Positions 51,727-61,129 of a DNA stretch of 64,000 bases are shown here, one piece after another. Made by a program: the position numbers and the translations under genes. Position 1 is the first letter of the stretch. Each line of letters begins with the position of its first letter. The DNA is from Cohnella cholangitidis (lineage in GTDB: Bacteria > Bacillota > Bacilli > Paenibacillales > Paenibacillaceae), in the NCBI RefSeq assembly GCF_014107495.1, contig NZ_CP041969.1, positions 4,265,501-4,329,500 on the forward strand, read 5' to 3'. The notes beneath the pieces were generated by a model, which saw nothing but the letters and a program-made list of their open reading frames with translations, made no database searches and had not been told where the DNA came from.

Positions 51727-52704
51727 TTATGGATCGCCCGCGCCCGACACTTCCACGAGCCCCGTATCGTCGAACGGGGGAAGTTGCCGTCCTTCGGCGG
51801 CGTCCACCAGCCGCTCGACGATTCGGGTTCCCCATTCTTCCTCGTGTTGCGATAATACCGACGTTAACTGGCCGTTGCGGATCGCCTCTTGGATTTCCGG
51901 AGTAAGCCCGAAGGTAAAGGCGTAACGCGCCAAGCCTTTGGCTTTCCATACGAGAATGGAAGCGGAACCGGATACGAAGTCGAGTCCGACGAAGGCGTCG
52001 AAATGAGGATGGGCGTCGATCATTTCCTCGAGATCCCTTAACGCGCGGCTCTCGCTCCCTTCGTTATAGCGAACCTCCAATACTTGTATTTTCGTTCTAT
52101 TGTTGAGATAGGTAAGCATTCCCTCCAGCCGCTGGTCCATGCTGAGCGTCCGGCGCGTTCCGGTTTCCACCAGCACCATGCCGCTCCCGTCGAGCAGCTT
52201 ATCCAGAGATTCTCCCATTCTGCGCCCCGATTCCAGGTTGTTCGTTCCGATATACGTTAGGCGTTTGCTTGCGGGCGAATCCGATTCGAAGCAGATGACG
52301 GGTATCCCGCCGTTAACCGCTTTATCGATGATGGGGGCGAGCGCGTTCGCGTCGATCGGGTCGATGGCGATCCCGTCTACTTGTTGGCGGATCATCGTCT
52401 CCATCATGCGGATTTGCTGCTCCAAGTTCGATTCTCCCGGAGCTTTGACGACAAGCCTGACGTTCGATTCGGCTGCCGCCTTTTCGGCCGTGCGGGTTAT
52501 CGTTTCGTAGAACGGATGCGTCATCGGATAGATGATCCCGAACGTATACGCCGTTGCGGCACTCGTTACGATGGGAGGCGTAGTCGATGGGGGAGGCGAG
52601 ACCGAATCCGCATCGTTGGCGCATCCCGATAAGATAACCGACAAGAGAGCAACCGGCAGAAGAAAGCGGAGTAATCGGTTACGCCAAGCGCTCTGGGCTG
52701 TCAT
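51727..52704 (-). CDS. Sugar-binding lipoprotein, sensory partner of the adjacent two-component system
   Basis: 325 residues. The signal peptide has the lipobox VILSGCAN, a Pro/Ser/Thr linker, then a ribose-type binding fold: TFGIIYPMTHPFYETITRTAEKAA, DGIAIDPIDANAL, IPVICFESDSPASKRLTYIGTNN and GLDFVSGSASILVWKAKG. It is the last gene of a kinase-regulator-binding protein operon and overlaps the regulator by 26 bp. It is not adjacent to permease genes on its own strand. As with the 11,023 protein, I infer a sensing role with the kinase at 54299-56107. Confidence 0.82.
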   Translation of the reverse strand: MTAQSAWRNRLLRFLLPVALLSVILSGCANDADSVSPPPSTTPPIVTSAATAYTFGIIYPMTHPFYETITRTAEKAAAESNVRLVVKAPGESNLEQQIRMMETMIRQQVDGIAIDPIDANALAPIIDKAVNGGIPVICFESDSPASKRLTYIGTNNLESGRRMGESLDKLLDGSGMVLVETGTRRTLSMDQRLEGMLTYLNNRTKIQVLEVRYNEGSESRALRDLEEMIDAHPHFDAFVGLDFVSGSASILVWKAKGLARYAFTFGLTPEIQEAIRNGQLTSVLSQHEEEWGTRIVERLVDAAEGRQLPPFDDTGLVEVSGAGDP

Positions 52705-54286
52705 GATACTCTCCTTCCGCGGATCGGCCTCCGGGCATCCCTTGCCGTCTAAATTCCCGCGTCGTCATTCCCGTCATTTTCTTGAACAGGTTGGAAAAGT
52801 AATGCGCGTCGTTATAGCCGACCCGATAGGCGATTTCGTAGGACTTGTCGTTCGTCGCTTGCAACAGCTCCATCGCTTTGCGAATCCGGGTTTGCGTCAA
52901 ATATTCGATGAAGGTTTGGTCGGTTTCCTGGCTGAACACTTTGCTTAAGTGGCTAGGACTGACCCGAACGTGCTCGGCCGCGTCCTGCAGAGACAGCCGG
53001 TCGTTGACGTATTGCTGCTGAATAAATCTTTTTACCTTGGCGATGATATCCGCATACTTGCTAGCCGCATCGGCTCTCCACGCCCACAGCTTCTCCAATA
53101 GATCCGTTAAGAAACGGCAGCATTCCTCCCAGCTTGCGATTTTGCGGATTACCCCCTGCAAGTCGGCAACCAAGGCGTCCGAATTTTCGGAGGCGCGGAA
53201 TACGCTTTTCGCTTCTTGAAGCGATTCCAGCATTAATTCATTTAGCAAGTAATAGCCGTACATGGACGATTTCCAGTCCACTCCCGTTAGACAGCCGGCG
53301 AAGCCGCGCACGAAATCGTCGAGCTGGGCGGGGGTTCCGATCTTCAGAAACTCGATGAAGCTCCCCCGGTCCAAGTACGCGGTTGCGCCGGTTGTTCGGC
53401 CGGCCGCGCTCCACAGCTCGTTCCGATTGATTTTCGACAGCCGGTGGAGGTTGCGGTCTTCTTCCGCTTCCAAGAAGGAGACGTGAATGCCCTGCAATCG
53501 ATCCTGAACGCTCCCGATTCCGAACGTAACCGCGCCTTGAAGCTCGTTCTCCAGCTGAGGGACAAGTTTGTTGCGCAGTTGATCAAGGGTTGCGGTCAAG
53601 TCTGAAGCGGAATCTCCGTGCATGATCCAGACCTTCTCCGTCCGGCTTCGCTTGAAGCTCCAGCTGGCAATGACGTTCGCTAGCTTGTCGTCGATGATCC
53701 TTTCCGCCTGCACGATGGTTGCCGCATCGGTATATGCGGATTGATCGGAGCATCTGAGGTCGCAGATAAGGACGGCATAGCGGGCCGCAATTACGTTCAA
53801 GGATAGAGCCCCCGCCGCTTCCACGGCTTCGGTCGTCGAGATCAGCCCTCCGCACAAGTCGCCGAACAGCTTCTCCCGCGTGTATGCCTTGCGCTCTTTC
53901 ATCCGTCGTTCATGGTCGATCTTGTCGCCTACGGAATGGAGCAGCTTGATCAAGTCGACCGAATGAACCGGCTTCAAGCAGTATTCTTCCACGCCGATCT
54001 GCAGGGCGGAGCGGGCATAGCTGAACTCGTCGTGCCCGCTTAAGATGATGATCTTCGTATCGGGCAGCCGCTGACGGACGATGGAGCTGAGCTCGAGCCC
54101 GTTCATGAACGGCATCTTAATGTCGGTGATCAGGATATCCGGCATCCACTTCTCGATCAGAGGGAGCGCGACTTCGCCGTCCGGCGCGTCCCCGCAGTAG
54201 ACGAACCCTTCCTTTTCCCAGTCGATGCACACTCTTATATTTTCTCTAATGACGATTTCGTCGTCGACCAGCATGACCTTTTTCAC
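52679..54286 (-). CDS. YesN-type response regulator (REC + AraC), full length
   Basis: 535 residues. The receiver has D8/D9, phosphoacceptor D55 (LITDIKMPFMNG) and the lysine of EYCLKPVHS. The middle domain is about 280 residues. The AraC-type DNA-binding domain is at about 415-515 (LSLQDAAEHVRVSPSHLSKVFSQETD, then KSYEIAYRVGYNDAHYFSNLFKKMTG). An acidic/Arg tail follows that overlaps the binding-protein gene. It starts 12 bp after the kinase stop. The probable target is the divergent CUT2 importer at 56389. Confidence 0.9.
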   Translation of the reverse strand: MKKVMLVDDEIVIRENIRVCIDWEKEGFVYCGDAPDGEVALPLIEKWMPDILITDIKMPFMNGLELSSIVRQRLPDTKIIILSGHDEFSYARSALQIGVEEYCLKPVHSVDLIKLLHSVGDKIDHERRMKERKAYTREKLFGDLCGGLISTTEAVEAAGALSLNVIAARYAVLICDLRCSDQSAYTDAATIVQAERIIDDKLANVIASWSFKRSRTEKVWIMHGDSASDLTATLDQLRNKLVPQLENELQGAVTFGIGSVQDRLQGIHVSFLEAEEDRNLHRLSKINRNELWSAAGRTTGATAYLDRGSFIEFLKIGTPAQLDDFVRGFAGCLTGVDWKSSMYGYYLLNELMLESLQEAKSVFRASENSDALVADLQGVIRKIASWEECCRFLTDLLEKLWAWRADAASKYADIIAKVKRFIQQQYVNDRLSLQDAAEHVRVSPSHLSKVFSQETDQTFIEYLTQTRIRKAMELLQATNDKSYEIAYRVGYNDAHYFSNLFKKMTGMTTREFRRQGMPGGRSAEGEYHDSPERLA

Positions 54287-54298
54287 CGATTAACCCCC

Positions 54299-56107
54299 TT
54301 ATTTCTTAGGTATTCGGACGTAAATGCAGGTGCCCTTATGTTCCTCGCTGTCGATTCGAAGCCCGTAACGTTCGCCGAAATACAGCCGCAATCGTTGATG
54401 CACGTTCTGCAAGCCGAACCCGCCGTTTTTCCCGTCTTCGATATCCGCCTCGTCCGGCAGCATTTCGCGAGGCTGGTCGAGCTGCGCGCGCACCGCGTCC
54501 AAACGTTCGGAATTCATTCCGATTCCGTTGTCTTCGACGAACAAGACGATATCCTGGACCTGGTCGACGTAAGCGCCGATACGGATTAAGCCTTTGCCCC
54601 GCTTGTTTTTGATGCCGTGGTACAAAGCGTTCTCGACGAGAGGCTGCAGCGTCATCTTCAGAATCGGATACACCTGAAGCTCCGGGCTGACGTTGACTTC
54701 GTAATCGAGAATATCGCGGTATCGCATTTTCTGGATGATTAAATAGTTTTGCACGTGATCAAGCTCGATTTTGATGGAGATCCAATCGCGGCCCTTGTTC
54801 AAGCTGATCCGGAAAAATCGGGATAGCGCCTGCACAAGCTGGATTACTTGCTCGTTCTTGCCGGCTTCGGCCATCCAAACGATGGAGTCGAGCGTGTTAT
54901 AGAGGAAGTGCGGGTTGATCTGGGCTTGCAGCGTTCGCAGCTCCGCTTTCTGAATATGCTCCTGCTCGCGGATGCTCTGTTCGAGCAGCATTTTGATTTT
55001 CTCGATCATCGTATTGAAGCTGGTACCGAGATCGGCGATCTCATCCTGCCCCGAAGGCTTCACCTTGGCGTCCAGATAACCGGAGGCGGCTTGCCGCATC
55101 TTGCTTTTGAGCAGCTGGATCGGCCGGGTAAGACGCGAAGTGATAAAAAAGTAGAGCGTGATCGTAAAGACGATGCTTAAGACGACGCTGACGATGATGA
55201 GCTGGCGGATTCGATTGGCGTCCTCGACGATTTCTTCCAGCGGCGCGCTGCCTACGATTTTCCACCCTGTAGCTTGCGATGTGGCAAACACGACGAATTG
55301 CGAAGGATTTGCGGTAGAGTCTACGAAACTGTCTCGCGGCATGCCGGCGCGTTCGCTCAGGTTAACCGGCCGGAAGGGGCTTTCGGACTCGGCTGGCGCC
55401 GAAGGCGTAAAGATCGGGACGCCTTTGTCGTCCGCGACGTAGAACAGTCCCGTCTTGCCGATCTTCACGTTGCTCGAGAACCGCTCCACGACCGAATCAT
55501 CCAAGTCTATGACGATGAAGCCGACGACCTCGTGCGTGATTTGCTGTTTGACGGTCGCCATGATCGTAATGACGTTGCGGTCCGGGTAACGGAAGCCGTC
55601 CAGCCGGTCCCAATCGGACGATTTCGTAGGCGGTATATTCAGCACTTCGTTCGGTTCGGACATCAACTGCGCGAAGTGCGGGTTTCTCAGCGGATTGTAA
55701 TCCAGTTGGAAGACGCCTTTCCTTTCGCTGATGCCCCTGCCGTACAAGTTGATCATCGTCATATTGAGCACGCTTTCATATTTGTAAGTCTGTCGGTATA
55801 GATCGAACGTCTTCAAGATAAACTTAGCGTCTTCGTAGGTTTCGCTTTGAGAGAACAGGAAACGGAGCACTTGAGGATTTTTCTCCAGCTCGAGCAGACG
55901 GCCCGTATCTTGAAACAAGACGTCGATGTCCAGAGCAAGCCGATCCGCGACGAGCATCGTGGCGGCTTTGCTATGGCCGGAGACGGTGTCGAACGATTTC
56001 TGATAGGAGACGAGACCGACCGCGATGAGCGGAATCGACGTTAGAATGACGAACATGGTCAGCAGCTTGGCACGCAAGCTGGAGGTAATCTTTCGAAAGA
56101 AAGGCAT
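54299..56107 (-). CDS. YesM/LytS-type sensor histidine kinase
   Basis: 602 residues. The first helix is at about 14-31 (LTMFVILTSIPLIAVGLVSY), an extracellular dCache-like domain runs to about 290 and the second helix is at about 297-317 (LIIVSVVLSIVFTITLYFFI). HAMP is at about 318-372. The phosphoacceptor His is in QINPHFLYNTLDSIVWMAEAG, the N-box in LVENALYHGI and the G-boxes in EDNGIGMNSE and GFGLQNVHQRLRLYFG. It is the first gene of the minus-strand sensor operon and divergent from the importer at 56389 by about 280 bp. Confidence 0.9.
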   Translation of the reverse strand: MPFFRKITSSLRAKLLTMFVILTSIPLIAVGLVSYQKSFDTVSGHSKAATMLVADRLALDIDVLFQDTGRLLELEKNPQVLRFLFSQSETYEDAKFILKTFDLYRQTYKYESVLNMTMINLYGRGISERKGVFQLDYNPLRNPHFAQLMSEPNEVLNIPPTKSSDWDRLDGFRYPDRNVITIMATVKQQITHEVVGFIVIDLDDSVVERFSSNVKIGKTGLFYVADDKGVPIFTPSAPAESESPFRPVNLSERAGMPRDSFVDSTANPSQFVVFATSQATGWKIVGSAPLEEIVEDANRIRQLIIVSVVLSIVFTITLYFFITSRLTRPIQLLKSKMRQAASGYLDAKVKPSGQDEIADLGTSFNTMIEKIKMLLEQSIREQEHIQKAELRTLQAQINPHFLYNTLDSIVWMAEAGKNEQVIQLVQALSRFFRISLNKGRDWISIKIELDHVQNYLIIQKMRYRDILDYEVNVSPELQVYPILKMTLQPLVENALYHGIKNKRGKGLIRIGAYVDQVQDIVLFVEDNGIGMNSERLDAVRAQLDQPREMLPDEADIEDGKNGGFGLQNVHQRLRLYFGERYGLRIDSEEHKGTCIYVRIPKK

Positions 56108-56311
56108 TCCGCAGCGTTCCTTCCTGAGTTGTGGCGTTCGCGGAGAGACGCGGTCCCTTTTCTACTAACTATAGCAAAAATCGTTCATTTCGTGGGCTCC
56201 CTTACGCGAACGTGATGGTTATCTCCAACTTTTGAATAAAAAAACACAATAAAACGATTCCGGGTTCCCCGAAGTTCCCATAAAAACGCAAAAAACGGCT
56301 GCGATCGTCCG

Positions 56312-56341
56312 TATAATCGCCCTCTGGAAGCGCTTTATAAT
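56312..56341 (+). promoter_or_regulatory. Candidate promoter elements of the CUT2 importer
   Basis: Two TATAAT sequences (56312-56317 and 56336-56341) have no good -35. TGGAAGCGCTTTAT overlaps the second and is weakly cre-like (two mismatches). This suits an activator-dependent, catabolite-controlled promoter. Confidence 0.35.
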
Positions 56342-56388
56342 GAGCTCACGCCAACAAAAACGGTGAACCTATGGGGAGGAAGTTACAG

Positions 56389-57462
56389 ATGAAAAAGTTT
56401 AAGAAGTGGGGCGTATCGCTTGCCCTGGTCGCTCTTATGGTCGTTGTCTCCGCTTGCGGCGGCAACAACAATAACGGAGGCAATGCCAGCCCGTCGCCGG
56501 CGGAAAGCTCGGCAGCGCCAGCCGCCGAAAGCTCGGCGCCGGCTTCCGAGAGCGCAAGCGAATCCGCTCCCGCAGCCTCGGATAAGAAAGTCGTTCTCGG
56601 CTTCGCGCAAGTTGGCGCGGAAAGCGGTTGGAGAACGGCAAACACGAATTCCATCAAGGAATCCGCGGCGGAGGCCGGCTTCGATCTGAAATTCTCCGAT
56701 GCGCAACAGAAGCAAGAAAACCAAATCAAAGCGATTCGTTCTTATATCCAACAGAAGGTTGACGTGATCGCGTTCTCCCCGGTGGTCGAGTCGGGATGGG
56801 ACACGGTACTGAAGGAAGCTAAAGACGCGGGCATCCCGGTTATTCTGACGGACCGTTCGGTGGATTCCAAAGATACGTCCTTCTACAAAACGTTCATCGG
56901 CTCCGACTTCGTCGAAGAGGGCCGCAAAGCGGGACAATGGGTAGTCGATCAGTACAAAGACTCCCAAGAGGACGTCAATATCGTCGAATTGCAAGGAACT
57001 ACGGGATCCGCTCCGGCGAACGACCGCAAAGCCGGCTTCGAGGAAATCATCAAATCCAACGCCAAGCTGAAAGTGATCGCTTCCCAGACCGGCGATTTCA
57101 CTCGCGCCAAAGGGAAAGAGGTTATGCAAGCGTTCCTGAAAGCGCACAAAGACATCGACGTGCTGTACGCCCACAACGACGATATGGCTCTCGGCGCGAT
57201 TCAAGCGATCGAAGCGGCCGGTCTTGTACCGGGCAAAGACATCGTCATCATTTCCGTCGACGCGGTTAAAGACGGCATGACCGCCGCCAGCGAAGGCAAA
57301 ATCAATTTTATCGTAGAGTGTAATCCGCTTCTTGGACCTCAGTTAATGCAGGCGGTTAACGATGTTCTTGCCAACAAGGAAATTCCGCAACGCATCGTGA
57401 CCGAAGAGACGACGTTTACTTCGGAACAAGCCAAAGAGGCGCTTCCGAACCGCAAATACTAA
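56389..57462 (+). CDS. Sugar-binding lipoprotein (YtfQ-like, CUT2)
   Basis: 357 residues from ATG at 56389; the upstream in-frame ATG lies in the ribosome site GGGGAGG. The lipobox is VVSACGGN, followed by a long Ala/Ser/Pro/Glu linker. The mature fold starts KVVLGFAQVGAESGWRTANTNSIKESA, closely matching the galactofuranose-binding YtfQ type. IPVILTDRSVD, TFIGSDFVEEGRKAG and LYAHNDDMALGAIQAIEAAG follow. It is the first gene of the operon SBP-ATPase-permease-permease-MCP and is strikingly similar to the partial binding protein at 63,181. Likely ligand: a furanose or pyranose monosaccharide; not decidable from sequence. Confidence 0.9.
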   Translation: MKKFKKWGVSLALVALMVVVSACGGNNNNGGNASPSPAESSAAPAAESSAPASESASESAPAASDKKVVLGFAQVGAESGWRTANTNSIKESAAEAGFDLKFSDAQQKQENQIKAIRSYIQQKVDVIAFSPVVESGWDTVLKEAKDAGIPVILTDRSVDSKDTSFYKTFIGSDFVEEGRKAGQWVVDQYKDSQEDVNIVELQGTTGSAPANDRKAGFEEIIKSNAKLKVIASQTGDFTRAKGKEVMQAFLKAHKDIDVLYAHNDDMALGAIQAIEAAGLVPGKDIVIISVDAVKDGMTAASEGKINFIVECNPLLGPQLMQAVNDVLANKEIPQRIVTEETTFTSEQAKEALPNRKY

Positions 57463-57497
57463 TCGTTCAGTCGCAAGTCCGCATGCCAGTAGATGAG

Positions 57498-57537
57498 GCC
57501 GCTCCGCTTCCGATGTATCGAGTCGGAGCGGCTTTTT
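57498..57537 (+). terminator. Attenuator-like hairpin between binding protein and ATPase genes
   Basis: GCCGCTCCG and CGGAGCGGC are perfect arms followed by TTTTT, 36 bp after the binding-protein stop. Partial termination here would give excess binding protein over the transporter core. Confidence 0.75.
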
Positions 57538-57563
57538 CTCTTAAAGGAGGAGAGGATGTTCAA

Positions 57564-59087
57564 ATGGAAGAGAGGAACATGAACGAAGGACAGCCGGTTC
57601 TGCAAATGAACGGAATCGTTAAAAGCTTTCCCGGCGTGCGCGCGTTGAAAGGCGTCGATTTCCGGTTGTTCACCGGCGAAGTGCACGCCTTGATGGGCGA
57701 GAACGGAGCGGGCAAATCGACGTTGATCAAAACGTTAACGGGGGTTTACTCCGTGGACGAGGGGAAGGTCGTGCTAGACGGCAAACCGATTGCTCCCCAT
57801 AGCCCGCAGGATGCCCAAGCCGTTGGGATAAGCACCGTCTACCAAGAGGTCAATTTATGTCCGAATCTGACGGTGGCGGAAAATATTTATATCGGCCGCG
57901 AACCGCGGAAGCTCGGATTCATCCAATGGAAGGAAATGAACAAGAACGCCGCCGCGCTTCTGGCGGAACGGCTTCATCTTGACATCGATGTCTCTCAGCC
58001 GCTGCAATCGTATTCGGTAGCCATCCAGCAGCTCGTAGCCATCGCGCGCGCCTTGAGCATCTCCGCTAAGGTGCTCATTCTAGACGAACCGACGTCGAGT
58101 CTCGACCGGAATGAAGTTCGGCAATTGTTCGCCATCATGCGCAAGTTGAAGAGCGAAGGGCTAGCGATCCTGTTCGTGACGCACTTCTTGGATCAGGTAT
58201 ATGAAATTTCCGATCGCATTACGATTCTTCGCAACGGGGAGTTCATTGGGGAGCACATGGCGGAAGAGCTGCCGAGAATCGAGCTTGTCTCCCGGATGAT
58301 CGGCAAAGAGCTGCATATGCTCGAGGAGCTCCCAAAGTCGCTTGACGCGGAACATGCGGTTTCAGACGACGTCTGGATCGAAGCTTCGGGCCTTGGACGC
58401 AAAGGGGCGATAGAACCGTTCGACCTGGGCATTCGCCGCGGCGAGGTCGTGGGATTGGCCGGACTTCTCGGTTCCGGCCGAACGGAGATCGCCCGCTTGT
58501 TCTTCGGGGCGGATCGGGCCGATCACGGCAAGCTGAAGCTGGCCGGGGCGGACGCTGTTCGTTCTCCGCGGGATGCCATCTCTCAGGGAATCGGATTCTG
58601 TCCCGAGAACCGGAAAACGGAAGGCATCATCGACGATTTGTCCGTACGCGAGAATATCGTCTTGGCGATGCAAGCGTCCCGGGGATGGCTCAGGACGATC
58701 CCCCGCAAGCGGCAGGATGAGATTGCGGACCAATATATCAAGGCGTTAAACATCAATCCTCCGAACCCCGAGCATCTCGTGAAAAATTTAAGCGGCGGCA
58801 ACCAACAGAAAGTAATTCTGGCCCGTTGGCTTCTGACGCAGCCGAAGCTGCTCATACTGGACGAACCTACGCGCGGCATCGATGTCGGGGCGAAGGCCGA
58901 AATCCAGAAGCTCGTCTTATCGTTATCCCAGCAAGGAATGTCCGTCCTGTTTATTTCGTCCGAGTTGGAGGAAGTGCTTAGAGTAAGCGGCAGGATCGCC
59001 GTATTAAGGGACCGCAGGTTGGTGAAGGAAATCGAAGGTCAAGACATCAGCCCGCATCATGTGATGCAGGCCATCGCGGGAGGTTGA
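57564..59087 (+). CDS. Sugar ABC transporter ATP-binding protein (YtfR-like)
   Basis: 507 residues from ATG at 57564 (GGAGGAGAGG upstream); the frame from 57483 runs through the attenuator hairpin and is unlikely. The first cassette has Walker [10 protein letters not shown], the degenerate signature YSVAIQQLVAIARAL and Walker B VLILDEPTSSL. The second has [24 protein letters not shown] and [12 protein letters not shown]. It energises the two permeases encoded downstream. Two separate permease genes, as here, are the ytfQRT-yjfF arrangement. Confidence 0.92.
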   Translation: MEERNMNEGQPVLQMNGIVKSFPGVRALKGVDFRLFTGEVHALMGENGAGKSTLIKTLTGVYSVDEGKVVLDGKPIAPHSPQDAQAVGISTVYQEVNLCPNLTVAENIYIGREPRKLGFIQWKEMNKNAAALLAERLHLDIDVSQPLQSYSVAIQQLVAIARALSISAKVLILDEPTSSLDRNEVRQLFAIMRKLKSEGLAILFVTHFLDQVYEISDRITILRNGEFIGEHMAEELPRIELVSRMIGKELHMLEELPKSLDAEHAVSDDVWIEASGLGRKGAIEPFDLGIRRGEVVGLAGLLGSGRTEIARLFFGADRADHGKLKLAGADAVRSPRDAISQGIGFCPENRKTEGIIDDLSVRENIVLAMQASRGWLRTIPRKRQDEIADQYIKALNINPPNPEHLVKNLSGGNQQKVILARWLLTQPKLLILDEPTRGIDVGAKAEIQKLVLSLSQQGMSVLFISSELEEVLRVSGRIAVLRDRRLVKEIEGQDISPHHVMQAIAGG

Positions 59088-59094
59088 GGGCACT

Positions 59095-60132
59095 GTGAAC
59101 CGAATGATGAAGCATCACTTATTTTGGCCGCTCGCCATGCTGGGAGCGCTGCTTTTATTTAATCTTTTCTATTCTCCCGATTTTTTCACGATTAGAATGC
59201 AAGGCGGGCATCTATACGGTAACTTGATCGATATTCTGAACTTCGGGGCTCCGCTTATTCTCGTAGCCGTGGGGATGACGCTGGTCATCGCCACGAAAGG
59301 AATCGACTTATCCGTCGGCTCCGTCGTCGCGATCGCCGGGGCCATGTCTTGCCTGACCATTAGCAAAGGAGAGGACCAGAATTCGCTGGGCCTGGTGCTC
59401 ATGGCTATAGGGTTCGCTTTAGGGTTATCCGTGATTCTGGGGTTGTGGAACGGGCTGCTCGTAACCGGAGCAGGCATCCAGCCGATTATCGCGACCTTGA
59501 TTCTGATGGTGGCCGGCCGGGGAATCGCCCAATTGATTACGGACGGGCAAATTATTACTCTTTCCAGCTCAAAGTACGAATTCATCGGCGCGGGCTCTTT
59601 GGCGACGTTGCCGTTCTCCATTTTCATCGTTGCGGCCGTGTTCGTCGTCGCTTCCCTGTTAACTAGGAAAACCGCCTTAGGCCTATTCATCGAATCGGTA
59701 GGGACCAATCCCCATGCGAGCCGATTGGCCGGCATACGCTCGAGATTCGTCGTCGTATCCGTGTACATGTTCTGCGGATTATGCGCCGGAATCGCGGGCT
59801 TGCTGCTTAGCTCCAACGTATCCAGCGCCGACGGGAACAACGCCGGATTATGGTACGAACTGGACGCTATCCTTGCCGTGGTCATCGGGGGGACTTCGCT
59901 GAACGGAGGCCGGTTCTACTTGTCCGGCACGCTCGTCGGAGCGCTGATGATCCAGACGTTGTCCACGACGATTTATTCCGTAGGGATCGCCCCGGAAATT
60001 ACGCTCGTCGTAAAAGCGTTCGTCGTCCTGACGGTATGCCTGATCCAATCCGAAGCTTTCCGCAAAGCCATCGTAAGGCGTTGGCAGACGCGCCATTACC
60101 CCGGCGAGAAAGAGGTGACCCGGCATGCTTAA
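59095..60132 (+). CDS. Sugar ABC transporter permease (YtfT-like)
   Basis: 345 residues, about ten hydrophobic segments. It has the CUT2 hallmarks VAVGMTLVIATKGIDLSVGSVVAIAGAMS and LWYELDAILAVVIGGTSLNGGRFYLSGTLVGA. The start is GTG at 59095, 7 bp after the ATPase stop. The end overlaps the next permease gene by 8 bp. The two permeases presumably form a heterodimer. Confidence 0.9.
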   Translation: MNRMMKHHLFWPLAMLGALLLFNLFYSPDFFTIRMQGGHLYGNLIDILNFGAPLILVAVGMTLVIATKGIDLSVGSVVAIAGAMSCLTISKGEDQNSLGLVLMAIGFALGLSVILGLWNGLLVTGAGIQPIIATLILMVAGRGIAQLITDGQIITLSSSKYEFIGAGSLATLPFSIFIVAAVFVVASLLTRKTALGLFIESVGTNPHASRLAGIRSRFVVVSVYMFCGLCAGIAGLLLSSNVSSADGNNAGLWYELDAILAVVIGGTSLNGGRFYLSGTLVGALMIQTLSTTIYSVGIAPEITLVVKAFVVLTVCLIQSEAFRKAIVRRWQTRHYPGEKEVTRHA

Positions 60133-61090
60133 CCGCAAATTCGTTCCCATTCTGGTTACCGTTGCCTTGTTCGCGGTCATGCTGGCTGCCGGTTCGTTCC
60201 GATATACCGGATTTTTCTCCATGCAGGTCGTATTGAACCTGTTGATCGACAATGCGTTTTTGCTGATCGTCGCGGTCGGCATGACTTTCGTTATCGTCTC
60301 CGGCGGCATCGATCTATCGGTCGGTTCCATGATCGCGCTGACGACGATGATCTCCGCGAGCCTCATTCAGGAGCACGGGATGCCGCCTATCGTCGTCATT
60401 CCTCTCGTGCTAGCCATAGGGTGCGTATTCGGCTGGGCCATGGGCGCGATCATCCACTATTTTAAGGTTCAACCCTTTATCGTTACGCTTGCGGGAATGT
60501 TTCTGGCCCGGGGGCTATGCTATATGATCAGCCTTAACACCATTACGATCGACGATTCCTTCTATACGAAGGTCGCGCAGACGAAGGTCGTGCTGCCGGG
60601 CGGAAGCTTCGTGTCGATTAACGTCATCATCGCGTTGATCGTCGTTCTAGTCGCGATATTCGTCGCGCATTACACCCGGTTCGGACGCAACGTCTACGCG
60701 CTTGGGGGAAGCGAGCAATCGGCGCTGCTTATGGGACTTCCCGTAGCAAGGACCAAAATCGGAGTTTACGTCGCGAGCGGTTTCTGTTCCTCGCTTGCAG
60801 GCGTCGTGTATACGTTCTATATGTTGTCCGGTTACGGACTACACGCGGTCGGGACGGAGCTGGACGCGATCGCTTCCGTCGTTATCGGAGGCACTCTGCT
60901 GACGGGGGGCGTAGGTTATATCTTCGGCTCGTTCTTCGGGGTTATGATCTATGGCGTTATCCAGACGATCATTAGCTTTGAAGGGACTCTCAGCTCTTGG
61001 TGGACCAAGATCGTCATCGGGCTGCTGCTGTTTATTTTCATCGTGCTCCAAAGAGTGCTAAGCGTGCGCCGTTCGACGGTCAAAACGTAG
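60125..61090 (+). CDS. Sugar ABC transporter permease (YjfF-like)
   Basis: 321 residues, about nine hydrophobic segments. It has VGMTFVIVSGGIDLSVGSMIALTTMISA, GRNVYALGGSEQSALLMGLPV and the C-terminal TELDAIASVVIGGTLLTGGVGYIFGS. It overlaps the YtfT-like gene. It completes a four-component monosaccharide importer and is followed at 39 bp by a chemoreceptor gene. Confidence 0.9.
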   Translation: MLNRKFVPILVTVALFAVMLAAGSFRYTGFFSMQVVLNLLIDNAFLLIVAVGMTFVIVSGGIDLSVGSMIALTTMISASLIQEHGMPPIVVIPLVLAIGCVFGWAMGAIIHYFKVQPFIVTLAGMFLARGLCYMISLNTITIDDSFYTKVAQTKVVLPGGSFVSINVIIALIVVLVAIFVAHYTRFGRNVYALGGSEQSALLMGLPVARTKIGVYVASGFCSSLAGVVYTFYMLSGYGLHAVGTELDAIASVVIGGTLLTGGVGYIFGSFFGVMIYGVIQTIISFEGTLSSWWTKIVIGLLLFIFIVLQRVLSVRRSTVKT

Positions 61091-61129
61091 AGAGACTGTC
61101 TTATTCTACTTGCGAGGGAGCATATCCGG

